Source: Dyadobacter sp. UC 10 (GTDB lineage Bacteria; Bacteroidota; Bacteroidia; Cytophagales; Spirosomataceae). Taken from it: a stretch of 64,000 nt of DNA. A program made the translations under genes and the position numbers. Shown here in pieces: positions 43,492 to 51,257 of the stretch. Within the stretch, counting starts at the first letter, position 1. The number at the start of each line of letters is the position of its first letter. The stretch covers positions 3,530,501 through 3,594,500 of the forward strand of contig NZ_VSRN01000001.1 in NCBI RefSeq assembly GCF_008369915.1. Reading direction: 5' to 3'. A model generated the notes under the pieces. It was not told where the DNA came from and ran no database searches. It was given only the letters and a program-made list of their open reading frames with translations.

Positions 43492-44775
43492 ATGAAGATT
43501 GAACAATATCAGATAGACCAGCATAACGACGGCTTACTGTCGAGGCATAACAATCAATTCATTTTTGCCAAAGAACAACTGGCAGAGCAGGGGATCAATG
43601 CCAACGATATCGTAAAAGCTTTGGCTGATTTCCAGGTAGCTATTCCAAGTTGGGCTCTGGGAACCGGTGGAACCCGCTTTGGGAGATTTTCAGGGGTAGG
43701 GGAGCCGCGCTCACTGGAAGAAAAAATTGAAGATGTTGGTCTGCTGCATGCATTAAACCGTTCCAGCGGCTCTATTTCGCTGCATATTCCCTGGGATATT
43801 CCCGGACAGGCACAGTCCATTATGGATCTGGCCTCGTCTGTAAACCTAAAATTCGACGCCGTCAATTCCAATACCTTCCAGGATCAGAAAGACCAGGAGC
43901 AATCCTACAAATTCGGCTCGCTTTCGCACGTAGATCCAAAGGTAAGGAAGCAGGCGGTCGAGCATAATATTGAAGTGATCAAATATGGTAAAGAGCTGGG
44001 TTCAAAAGCATTATCGATCTGGCTTTCAGATGGTTCCTGCTTTCCAGGGCAATCAAATTTTGTGAAATCTTTCCAGAATACGCTTGAATCTTTACAAGAA
44101 ATATATGCCGCACTTCCCGAAGATTGGAAGGTATATGTGGAATACAAAGCCTACGAGCCTAATTTCTATTCAACTGTAATCCAGGATTGGGGCAGCTCAC
44201 TGCTTTTCTGCCAGAAACTCGGTCCGAAAGCAGATGTACTGGTCGATCTGGGACACCATTTACCCAACGCCAATATCGAGCAGATTGTAGCTACATTGAT
44301 GATGGAAGGTCGTTTGGCCGGTTTTCATTTCAATGACTCCAAATATGGTGACGACGACCTGACTGTCGGCAGCATTCGGCCCTATATGCTGTTTTTGATC
44401 TTCGTAGAATTGGTAGAAGGCATGAAACGCGCAGGTCGTGCAAGCGATACTTATGCGTGGATGATCGACGCAAGCCACAATGTAAAAGATCCATTGGAAG
44501 ATTTGCTGCAATCAGTGGAAGCGATCTTGCTGGCTTACGCACAGTCGCTGATCGTTGATCGTAAAAAACTGGAACAGGCGCGGAATGAAAATGACGTCGT
44601 ACTTGCCCAGCAAATACTGCAAAATGCATTCAGAACGGATGTTCGTCCGCTGGTTCGCGAATCCATGCGCCTGAGTGGTGGTTCCCTGGATCCGATCGGA
44701 ATGTTCAGAAATTTGAAAGTCAGAACAGAATTAATGAACGAGCGCGGGAGATTAACCGTGGCTACGGGATTGTAA
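43492..44775 (+). CDS. L-rhamnose isomerase (Pseudomonas stutzeri type)
   Basis: 427 residues, close to the 430 of the P. stutzeri enzyme and unlike the E. coli RhaA subgroup. TIM-barrel signatures visible: LGTGGTRFGRFSGVGEPRSLEEKI, ISLHIPWDIPGQ, SIWLSDGSCFPGQ, VYVEYKAYEP, VLVDLGHHLPNANIEQI and GFHFNDSKYGDDDLTVG, which hold the metal-binding Glu, Asp, His and Asp positions of the family. It interconverts L-rhamnose and L-rhamnulose in the cytoplasm. No rhamnulokinase is in the window, so that step must be encoded elsewhere. Confidence 0.92.
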   Translation: MKIEQYQIDQHNDGLLSRHNNQFIFAKEQLAEQGINANDIVKALADFQVAIPSWALGTGGTRFGRFSGVGEPRSLEEKIEDVGLLHALNRSSGSISLHIPWDIPGQAQSIMDLASSVNLKFDAVNSNTFQDQKDQEQSYKFGSLSHVDPKVRKQAVEHNIEVIKYGKELGSKALSIWLSDGSCFPGQSNFVKSFQNTLESLQEIYAALPEDWKVYVEYKAYEPNFYSTVIQDWGSSLLFCQKLGPKADVLVDLGHHLPNANIEQIVATLMMEGRLAGFHFNDSKYGDDDLTVGSIRPYMLFLIFVELVEGMKRAGRASDTYAWMIDASHNVKDPLEDLLQSVEAILLAYAQSLIVDRKKLEQARNENDVVLAQQILQNAFRTDVRPLVRESMRLSGGSLDPIGMFRNLKVRTELMNERGRLTVATGL

Positions 44776-44781
44776 AAATGA

Positions 44782-44825
44782 AGAGATTCTCTACTAGTGT
44801 ACCCACAAATGGAGAATCTCTTTAT
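44782..44825 (+). terminator. Terminator after rhamnose isomerase
   Basis: Ten-base perfect arms (44782-44791 and 44812-44821) with a 20-base loop, followed by TTTATAA, begin seven bases after the isomerase stop. The long loop lowers confidence; a role on the other strand for the VOC gene is also possible. Confidence 0.65.
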
Positions 44826-44843
44826 AAAAGCATGTAGCTATAG

Positions 44844-45236
44844 CTAACGTTCCGTTTCAGCAAACGTTAGGTGGAATCCATCGATATCCTTAATTGTGAA
44901 TTCAGTAGCGCCGTAAAAAGCCTTTTCTAGTGTTTTTACAATCTCTACTTTATCTTTTATTTCTTCATAAAAACTACGAATACCTGTAACCTTGATATAG
45001 AAAATCAGAGTTCCACCAGACTTGGCTCTGTCAATATCTGGTAGCTCGTTACCCAAACTAGCAAGACTCTGAATCATAATGGTAATCCCACCATTAGTCA
45101 TCATTCCCCAAATAGGGTCACCTTTATCAGGTACCGTCATGGATATCTTAAAGCCAAGTAATCCGTAAAAATCGATGGTCCGGCGAATGTCTTTTACAAA
45201 GGTGTTTACGGAAAGTGTTTCCATGTTTAGTTCCAT
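44844..45236 (-). CDS. VOC (glyoxalase/bleomycin resistance) superfamily protein
   Basis: 130 residues. Two beta-alpha-beta-beta-beta modules: NTFVKDIRRTIDFYGLLGFK starts the first and IKVTGIRSFYEEIKDKVEIV the second, ending in ATEFTIKDIDGFHLTFAE, the usual GxxxxFxxPDG-like terminal motif. ATG at 45224 is an alternative start that still keeps the whole fold. Substrate unknown; VOC proteins are often metal-dependent lyases, isomerases or binding proteins. It lies 76 bases downstream of the GntR regulator on the same strand. Confidence 0.85.
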   Translation of the reverse strand: MELNMETLSVNTFVKDIRRTIDFYGLLGFKISMTVPDKGDPIWGMMTNGGITIMIQSLASLGNELPDIDRAKSGGTLIFYIKVTGIRSFYEEIKDKVEIVKTLEKAFYGATEFTIKDIDGFHLTFAETER

Positions 45237-45312
45237 GTTTCAAAAAGTTTAGTTGTTTAAACGTTTTTATCAGACAAGGAACGTTGAGATTGTGGGCAAT
45301 ATACGATTTATT

Positions 45313-46332
45313 TCAAAGCGACTTCCTCCTAATCAGCGTAAAAGGATTTTTAACAATTGCCCTTTTATTCTCATTGATCAGCTCGGCGGCAGTTCTTCCC
45401 ATTTGCTCGTGATCCGTCGAAATCGTTGTGATTCCATCCAGCAAAATCTCTTTCAGCGGCGTTTCGTTGTAGGAAATAATACCAATATCCTTTCCGATTA
45501 CCAGTTGCTGCTCCCTACATTTCTTGATCAGGTTCACCAGATCATTCTCTTCGATCACCACATAAGCAGTGTCTTTCACGGCTACGCTGTTCTCGTGAAA
45601 GTCGTACATGATCTCGTGCTGAAATTCGTGCTGAATGCAGAAAATCCGAAAACCCTTGATAATCTCCTTTGGGTATCTGATGATCGTAGGAAAGATCAAT
45701 ATCAGCTTTTGGTAGACTTTCAGCAGGTCAATCGCTTCATTCAGCGCAGATACAATATCTTTTTCAAAATTCTGGAAAACGGACGAATGTTTTTTACTAC
45801 CCAGTTCCAGATCCTTATCAAGTAATATCAGCTTCTCGGCAGGGATCAGTTTTAGCGTTTCGATCGCATCTTCGGCCTTTTCGTAAAAGTGCGGCATGAT
45901 CACATAGTAATCATATTCACCCAGGCTGTTTTTGATCAGGTTTTTGAAAATGTTTGTATTGGAATGATGAATATGCAGGTCTACATTTACATTCCTTCCT
46001 ATATTTTCTACAAATGCATTGTAAATCTGTTTTTTATAGTTGCTGATCTTATTGAAAACCAGTAGGATACGGAGTGAAGTTTCAATATCCACCCGATTAA
46101 TAAAATACCCTTTCCCCCGCACCGATATCAGAACGCCGTCCTTAATCAGGTGTTTATATGCTTTTTCAACGGTATCGCGCGATAGCAGGTATTCCTCACT
46201 CAATTGGTTAATTGAAGGGATTTTGTCACCTCTCTTCAGCTTGCCTTTACTGATCGCCTGCAAGAGCGATTTGATGATCTGAATGTACTTGGGTGCACTC
46301 TCCTTGAACTCGATATCAAACTGTATTTCCAT
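45313..46332 (-). CDS. GntR-family regulator with periplasmic-binding-like effector domain
   Basis: 339 residues from ATG 46332. The longer frame to 46575 runs through the terminator and the upstream gene, so its first 81 codons are not real. The N-terminal winged helix reads YIQIIKSLLQAISKGKLKRG, IPSINQLSEEYLLSRDTVEKAY and DGVLISVRGKGYFI. The C-terminal 250 residues (LRILLVFNKISNYKKQIYNA to IISYNETPLKEILLDGITTIS) are a LacI-type sugar-binding domain, as in AraR. It is placed after the rhamnose genes in opposite orientation, so it most likely senses L-rhamnose or a derivative; operator sites are not evident. Confidence 0.88.
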   Translation of the reverse strand: MEIQFDIEFKESAPKYIQIIKSLLQAISKGKLKRGDKIPSINQLSEEYLLSRDTVEKAYKHLIKDGVLISVRGKGYFINRVDIETSLRILLVFNKISNYKKQIYNAFVENIGRNVNVDLHIHHSNTNIFKNLIKNSLGEYDYYVIMPHFYEKAEDAIETLKLIPAEKLILLDKDLELGSKKHSSVFQNFEKDIVSALNEAIDLLKVYQKLILIFPTIIRYPKEIIKGFRIFCIQHEFQHEIMYDFHENSVAVKDTAYVVIEENDLVNLIKKCREQQLVIGKDIGIISYNETPLKEILLDGITTISTDHEQMGRTAAELINENKRAIVKNPFTLIRRKSL

Positions 46333-46387
46333 TAAAAATGGGTTTAGAATAGGCTTAAAAATAACACTTTTATCCTGCATATTATAG

Positions 46388-46422
46388 CAAAAAAGCCGCC
46401 CGAACTTGTGATTCGGGCGGCT
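46388..46422 (-). terminator. Rho-independent terminator after the DUF6600 gene
   Basis: An 11-base perfect stem (AGCCGCCCGAA / TTCGGGCGGCT, 46394-46422, loop seven bases) is followed on the minus strand by a T-run (TTTTTT). It lies 20 bases after the stop of the gene at 46442 and separates it from the GntR gene. Confidence 0.92.
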
Positions 46423-46441
46423 TTCAAATTTAACACTGACA

Positions 46442-47782
46442 TTATCTGGGATTACGGCTGCTTCTTTCACTGGCCCCTCTTCCTCCATTTTCTCCGGAAG
46501 ATCTGCCATTGCCGCGTGGCTCGGGAGCGCTTCTTTCCGGTCGACTTGCCCGTTGCGGTGCTTCGTACGAACCACGGGAAGGATTTGGGTTCACAGGCGC
46601 GCTGCTCGGGCGGCTTGATCTTTCGCTTCTCGGTGAGCTGTAACCAGGGTTACCTGACTCGCGATTGCTGCGCTCGGGCTGGCGTGGCGCTTCATAGCGG
46701 TTATTATTTCTGTTCTCAACCGGCGCGGAAGGTTCTGCATTTCCGCGGTTGCGGCTGTTTCTCATATTCTCCCGGTCTTCAGAAGGAATTCTGGGCGTAC
46801 TTTCAATGCGGGAATCTCCACGTCGTTCAGTGGAATTGTCATTCAATCTGCCATTCCGGTCGCTGCGGTCAATGCTTCCATTGCGTTCGTTCCGATCTGT
46901 ATTTCCATCCCGCTCGCTGCGGTCAACGCCGCCGCCGATGCGTTCATTTCCATTGTAATCATTGTTTCCACGGCTGCCGCGACTATTACGGTCTGCATCT
47001 ATGACAGCTCCATTCCGGTCTGATCTGCTTCTTGCGCCCCGGCTATCGTCCCGTGAGTCGTAGCGGTTATCGCCGCGGTTGTTTCCCGCAACGATTACAC
47101 GGCCGCGGCCATTGGGCGTCGCATCAATTGTGCGCACAGGCACACTTCTTCTGGTAACCCGCTCAATTTCATCCCTTCTAGGGCCGTATACATAAGTGCG
47201 GTTGTTGCTGCGATAATAGTTGTTGATGATCACGGTTTGGTTGTAAACGTGCGTTACTCTTCTACGCGGCGGGCAGTAATTGTACCAGTTGCGGTAGCTG
47301 ACATATCTCTGCGGCACGAAAACCCACCAGAACGAGGGTAGATTAATAGAGACATTCACATTCATCCCGGGACCCAGCGGAGCCCAACCATAATAGCCGC
47401 CACCTGATCGCCAGTTTACCCAGGCGGGTCCCCATTCGTAATCCGGGATCCAGAACCAGCCATTGTAATCATCAAAAGACCAGCGACCGTAATGAAAGGG
47501 CGCCCAGCCCCAGTCATAGTCAGAAACCCAGGTGTTACCATATTCGGTAACCTCCCAATATCCATTGGTCGAATAAGGCTGGAAACCTCTCGGAACATCG
47601 GGTATCCACACGGAACCGAACTGCGGGTTACGCACCCACCTTCCGTAGGGAGATAATTCGTTGTAAAACGTTTGGAACGAAATACTTACCCCGGGCTGAG
47701 CCTGCGTTTCGTTGGAAACCGAAACACCGCCTGACAAGATAAAGAACAGGCCGAGGATCCGAAAAATGCGCATGGTGTTCAT
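46442..47782 (-). CDS. Exported DUF6600-type (YXWV-repeat) protein with long Arg/Asn/Ser-rich tail
   Basis: 446 residues with a signal peptide (FRILGLFFILSGGVSVSNETQAQ). Residues about 30-200 contain aromatic repeats such as FYNELSPYGRWVRNPQFGSVW, GWAPFHYGRW, NGWFWIPDYEWGPAWVNW and GYYGWAPLGPGMN, the DUF6600 pattern common in Bacteroidota. Residues about 230-446 are a low-complexity tail very rich in Arg, Asn, Ser, Gly and Asp (NRGDNRYDSRDDSRGARSRS), probably disordered. Function is unknown; export and tail suggest cell-envelope or matrix binding. ATG at 47773 is an alternative start. Confidence 0.8.
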   Translation of the reverse strand: MNTMRIFRILGLFFILSGGVSVSNETQAQPGVSISFQTFYNELSPYGRWVRNPQFGSVWIPDVPRGFQPYSTNGYWEVTEYGNTWVSDYDWGWAPFHYGRWSFDDYNGWFWIPDYEWGPAWVNWRSGGGYYGWAPLGPGMNVNVSINLPSFWWVFVPQRYVSYRNWYNYCPPRRRVTHVYNQTVIINNYYRSNNRTYVYGPRRDEIERVTRRSVPVRTIDATPNGRGRVIVAGNNRGDNRYDSRDDSRGARSRSDRNGAVIDADRNSRGSRGNNDYNGNERIGGGVDRSERDGNTDRNERNGSIDRSDRNGRLNDNSTERRGDSRIESTPRIPSEDRENMRNSRNRGNAEPSAPVENRNNNRYEAPRQPERSNRESGNPGYSSPRSERSSRPSSAPVNPNPSRGSYEAPQRASRPERSAPEPRGNGRSSGENGGRGASERSSRNPR

Positions 47783-48088
47783 GGCTATATGTTTAAATTG
47801 TTTTCTGTATTTAAAAATCGTTTCTTGGACTTAACTTTTTGTAGCGGGTTTAATAACACTTTTATGACGAATAATCGGGGCATTAGGTTGCCTGAATGCA
47901 TTTGCCAGGACTTTATAAACCGAATAAGCGACATTCATGTCATCAAAATATTGTAAAAGAGCTATTTAGCTTGATTGTTAAATAAGTACTAGATGAAAAC
48001 TGATTTTCAAAGAGACAATTGATCAGGCTTATAGCCCTATTTTTACAAAAAACATTAACAAGCGTTAACAATATCTCTTAACAGAATA
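47783..48088. other. 306-base divergent intergenic region
   Basis: Lies between the minus-strand DUF6600 gene and plus-strand arfB and should hold both promoters. I see no exact TAnnTTTG box on either strand, no open frame of note and no RNA gene. GTTAAC-like short repeats at 48058-48081 are within normal expectation for A/T-rich DNA. Confidence 0.5.
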
Positions 48089-48496
48089 ATGATAAATCTG
48101 GAAGCCCTTCATGGAGAACTGACATTTCAGACAGCTCGCAGCGGCGGGGCGGGAGGGCAAAATGTGAATAAAGTTGAGACCAAAGTTGAGTTGAGGTTCG
48201 ATGTGAAAAATTCCGCGGCATTAACCGGTAGTGAAAAGGAATTGTTGATAAGTAAGCTTTCGTCCAGGTTAACGAATGAGCAGGTATTGGTATTATACCA
48301 CCAAACCGAGCGGTCGCAGCTTGCAAATAAAGAAAAGGTGATTGAAAAGTTTGATCAGATTATTAAGCAGGCGACTTTCATCCCCAAAAAACGAAACCCA
48401 ACCCGCCCGACAGCCGCGTCCAGGATCGACCGAATGAAAAGCAAGCAGCGCAATGCGGTTGTTAAGTCACTGCGCAGGAAGCCTTTTGAAGAATGA
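48089..48496 (+). CDS. arfB: Alternative ribosome-rescue peptidyl-tRNA hydrolase ArfB
   Basis: 135 residues, the short ArfB/YaeJ length. The catalytic GGQ is in ARSGGAGGQNVNKVETKVEL, as in release-factor domain 3 proteins. The C-terminal tail is strongly basic (PKKRNPTRPTAASRIDRMKSKQR), as needed to enter the mRNA tunnel of stalled ribosomes. It hydrolyses peptidyl-tRNA on nonstop ribosomes. It is followed by an MFS gene 25 bases on, probably in the same transcript. Confidence 0.93.
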   Translation: MINLEALHGELTFQTARSGGAGGQNVNKVETKVELRFDVKNSAALTGSEKELLISKLSSRLTNEQVLVLYHQTERSQLANKEKVIEKFDQIIKQATFIPKKRNPTRPTAASRIDRMKSKQRNAVVKSLRRKPFEE

Positions 48497-48521
48497 TAAG
48501 TGATTTTGATTTAATCTGAAG

Positions 48522-49763
48522 ATGCACTCCGTTACTTCTACGCAACCTAAAATCAGCGCAGTATTTACCATACCCGTCATTGTCGTCTCTCTGGGATATT
48601 TTGTCGATGTTTACGACCTGCTGCTTTTCAATATTGTCAGAGTCCCAAGCCTCAAAGACCTCGGATTGAGCGAGGAGGAAATTTCACGGATCGGCGCCAA
48701 CATTTACAACTGGCAGCAAGCCGGGCTGTTGATCGGCGGCTTTTTGTGGGGAATTCTTGGAGATAAGCTGGGTCGGCGCTCGGTACTTTTTGGCTCAATC
48801 CTGACTTATTCCCTTTCTAATATCGCCTGCGGATTTACTAATAATATTGAAATCTATTCGCTGCTCAGGTTTATCGCCGGTTTTGGCCTGGCCGGAGAGC
48901 TGGGCGCAGGCATTACGCTCATTGCCGAAATTCTTCCGAAAGAACTTAGGGGTTACGGAGCTTCGGTAGTAGCCAGTGTAGGACTAGCCGGTGCGATCGC
49001 GGCATTCTTCGCCGTAAAACTGACCGATTGGCGCACAGCTTATTTTATCGGTGGCGGAATGGGGCTTGTTCTTTTAGTATTGAGATTCAATGTCCTGGAA
49101 TCTACGGTTTTTAATAAAAGTCTGGAAAACAGGGGTAGCAGACCGATTCCCTGGTGGTCTATTTTTACGAAATGGTCACGGTTTGTGCGTTATATCCGTT
49201 GCATGGGTATCGGGTTACCTACGTATATGGTAATCGGTATCTATTCCACTTTTGGGAATGAATTTGCGAAAGCGCTGGGAATTGCGGAAGAAGTGCCAGC
49301 CGGAAGCTGCGTATTGTATACTTACATCGGCGTGGTTACGGGTGATTTTTTCAGCGGGATATTAAGTCAGTGGCTGCATTCCCGGAGGAAGGCGATTTTA
49401 TTAATGATGACAATGACCTTTGCGGGTGTAATCTGGTTGATTTATGGAGGTATCTCTTTGGCCACGACGCTCTACATTTGTTATACCTGGCTCGGATTTT
49501 CAATCGGGTATATTGCCATGTTCCTGACTACCACAGCCGAGCAGTTTGGTACTAATCTCCGGGCTACCGTAACTACATCGGTTGCTAACAATGTGCGCGC
49601 TACTGTTTTGCTTACATTACCTCTGTTTCAATTCCTAAAACCGGAGCTGGGTGTTTTACAATCCGGCGCACTGGTTGGTGCCTTGTGCTTTGCACTCGCG
49701 TTGCTTGCATTATCCAAAATGGAAGAGACGTATGGAAAGGAACTAGATTATGAAGAATCCTAG
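48522..49763 (+). CDS. Major facilitator superfamily transporter
   Basis: 413 residues, twelve predicted membrane segments. The MFS loop signature appears after helix 2 as GDKLGRRSVLFG, and helix 4 to 5 shows RFIAGFGLAGELGAGITLI and ELRGYGASVV, resembling the sugar/metabolite-proton symporter branches. The substrate is not predictable. The region from about 210 to 240 is a shorter cytoplasmic loop between the two halves. Confidence 0.9.
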   Translation: MHSVTSTQPKISAVFTIPVIVVSLGYFVDVYDLLLFNIVRVPSLKDLGLSEEEISRIGANIYNWQQAGLLIGGFLWGILGDKLGRRSVLFGSILTYSLSNIACGFTNNIEIYSLLRFIAGFGLAGELGAGITLIAEILPKELRGYGASVVASVGLAGAIAAFFAVKLTDWRTAYFIGGGMGLVLLVLRFNVLESTVFNKSLENRGSRPIPWWSIFTKWSRFVRYIRCMGIGLPTYMVIGIYSTFGNEFAKALGIAEEVPAGSCVLYTYIGVVTGDFFSGILSQWLHSRRKAILLMMTMTFAGVIWLIYGGISLATTLYICYTWLGFSIGYIAMFLTTTAEQFGTNLRATVTTSVANNVRATVLLTLPLFQFLKPELGVLQSGALVGALCFALALLALSKMEETYGKELDYEES

Positions 49764-49768
49764 GCAGA

Positions 49769-50113
49769 TTACTGACCGGTTTCTCCGGAAAAGACCAATT
49801 TTTCAGGAGTAGGATATTCGAGTAGTTTGGAGAAATCTGTTTTCCAGAAATCCAGGTCCAGCAACTGGCCGCTTTCATCTTTGGTCAATGTGATCACCAC
49901 CGGAACATCATCCTGATCCACGAATTCCGCCTGGATAATATCACCCGCATAAGCGTCTACATTTCCTCCCAGACTAATACTACCCATTTTGCCTCCCTCG
50001 TATTCCTCCACATTTTCATTGATTGCGAAGCTGTTGATAGCAAGGCCTGCCTGGTTCAAAAGATAGGCGATGAGATCCTTTTCGTTCTGTCTGATTGGTC
50101 TGATATTATTCAT
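49769..50113 (-). CDS. Hypothetical acidic protein, DUF6984-like
   Basis: 114 residues from ATG 50113, which overlaps the upstream stop by four bases (ATGA) and so couples it to the membrane protein gene; the frame to 50137 would overlap more. The start IRPIRQNEKDLIAYLLNQAGL resembles DUF6984, a small family of unknown function; the rest is beta-rich with VVITLTKDESGQLLDLDFWK. No catalytic residues stand out. Confidence 0.6.
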   Translation of the reverse strand: MNNIRPIRQNEKDLIAYLLNQAGLAINSFAINENVEEYEGGKMGSISLGGNVDAYAGDIIQAEFVDQDDVPVVITLTKDESGQLLDLDFWKTDFSKLLEYPTPEKLVFSGETGQ

Positions 50114-51144
50114 CGGGAAACGGTTTTGTTTCGCCATTGCTCGGCTTTTCGTCCTACAAACCAGAATGAAAGTGCGAGTATCGCGAAGAAAATTCCTTTA
50201 TTGGTCCGGTCCCAAAAGTATTCGAAGTACCGGGTATATATATTCAACAGAAAAAAGACCAGGCATAAATCGCGCAGGGTGTCCAGCCTGTTTTTAAATG
50301 CGTAGTAAAGTAAGCCTGCCAGCAAAATAGTAAATGCAACCGCCCAGTACCAGAAATGCCCCTGTTTTAAAACCTTCCAGCCCTCCCAGTCGGCGTAATT
50401 GCCAAAAATCGATAATGTCCACGCGGCGAGCAGAAATAGAAAAAGCCCGATTGTATAGGTAATTTCCCGGACGAATTTCAGCGAATCGATGCGTTCAACT
50501 ACCCAGGAAAAACTCCAGAGGACTAAACCGAAAACGGTCATGCGCATGGGGTAGTTCATTCCCAGGAACCGATAGCCGCCATTTGACCAAAAATAAGTCT
50601 GTGCGCCCCACCAGCCTGCCAGGGAGAGGATCATAACCGTCCAAAGTAATGTAGAATGTAACAGTATAGCTATGCCGCCATACACGACGGCAGTGACGAG
50701 CAAGGGTACAGCATAGTTACTGTTCGCGTCGGAAAAGCTGCGGGTCCAGTACGTCACGGCAATGGCGACGGTCAGGATGATCGTGATATTGTAAGCTTCA
50801 TTACTGGCGCGTGCCTGCGGATATTTGATTTGTCTTCTCTTAGCCAAAAACACAAAAAATGCTGCGAGCAGCGAGAATGCGATCCCGAAGATATTCTCGG
50901 AAAGACCCCATTTGGTACGCAGCGTTTCGATCCACTTTTCATCGATTACCAGTGCGCCGAATGCAAGTAATCCGCAGGAAATAGCAGAAATCAACGCATA
51001 GATCGCGATAGCGTCCACATTCGAGTTTCTGAGCTGAAAGCTGTTGCGCAGGTCGGTTGCCTGTTCTTTCGAGATCTTATTGTCCTCTTCCCAAAACTGA
51101 ATGGCCTTGCTGACTATTTCTGCCTCTTTCTTATCTAATTCCAT
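50110..51144 (-). CDS. Multi-pass membrane protein, DUF2157/DUF4401-like
   Basis: 344 residues. A soluble N-terminal helix (KEAEIVSKAIQFWEEDNKISKEQATDLRNSF) with the shape of a DUF2157 start is followed by about ten hydrophobic segments (IYALISAISCGLLAFGAL, FGIAFSLLAAFFVFLAKRR, TIGLFLFLLAAWTLSIF, YWAVAFTILLAGLLYYAF). Family and function are uncertain. Translationally coupled with the small gene downstream. Confidence 0.6.
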   Translation of the reverse strand: MELDKKEAEIVSKAIQFWEEDNKISKEQATDLRNSFQLRNSNVDAIAIYALISAISCGLLAFGALVIDEKWIETLRTKWGLSENIFGIAFSLLAAFFVFLAKRRQIKYPQARASNEAYNITIILTVAIAVTYWTRSFSDANSNYAVPLLVTAVVYGGIAILLHSTLLWTVMILSLAGWWGAQTYFWSNGGYRFLGMNYPMRMTVFGLVLWSFSWVVERIDSLKFVREITYTIGLFLFLLAAWTLSIFGNYADWEGWKVLKQGHFWYWAVAFTILLAGLLYYAFKNRLDTLRDLCLVFFLLNIYTRYFEYFWDRTNKGIFFAILALSFWFVGRKAEQWRNKTVSR

Positions 51145-51213
51145 TTCAATTTTTTAGGTCGATGCACATAAATTCTATGCCTGCCAGATGCGGCCTGCCA
51201 GTCGGGCTGAAAG

Positions 51214-51244
51214 GGCAAAATAAAGCCCGGATTTTCGTCCGGGC
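51214..51244 (-). terminator. Rho-independent terminator after the haem/HEAT gene
   Basis: Seven-base stem GCCCGGA/TCCGGGC (51225-51244, loop TTTTCG on the plus strand) followed on the minus strand by TTTATTTTG, 13 bases past the stop at 51258. Confidence 0.85.
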
Positions 51245-51257
51245 CAGCAATCTAAAA

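Noticed and set aside
45313..46575. 420-residue version of the GntR regulator
   Set aside because: Its first 81 codons cross a strong terminator and the upstream stop region; the winged-helix domain starts right after ATG 46332.
46408..47004. Plus-strand 198-residue open frame opposite the DUF6600 gene
   Set aside because: It lies wholly opposite the terminator and the Arg/Ser-rich tail of a real gene; the composition (Cys/His/Arg-rich) is what complementary reading of that tail gives.
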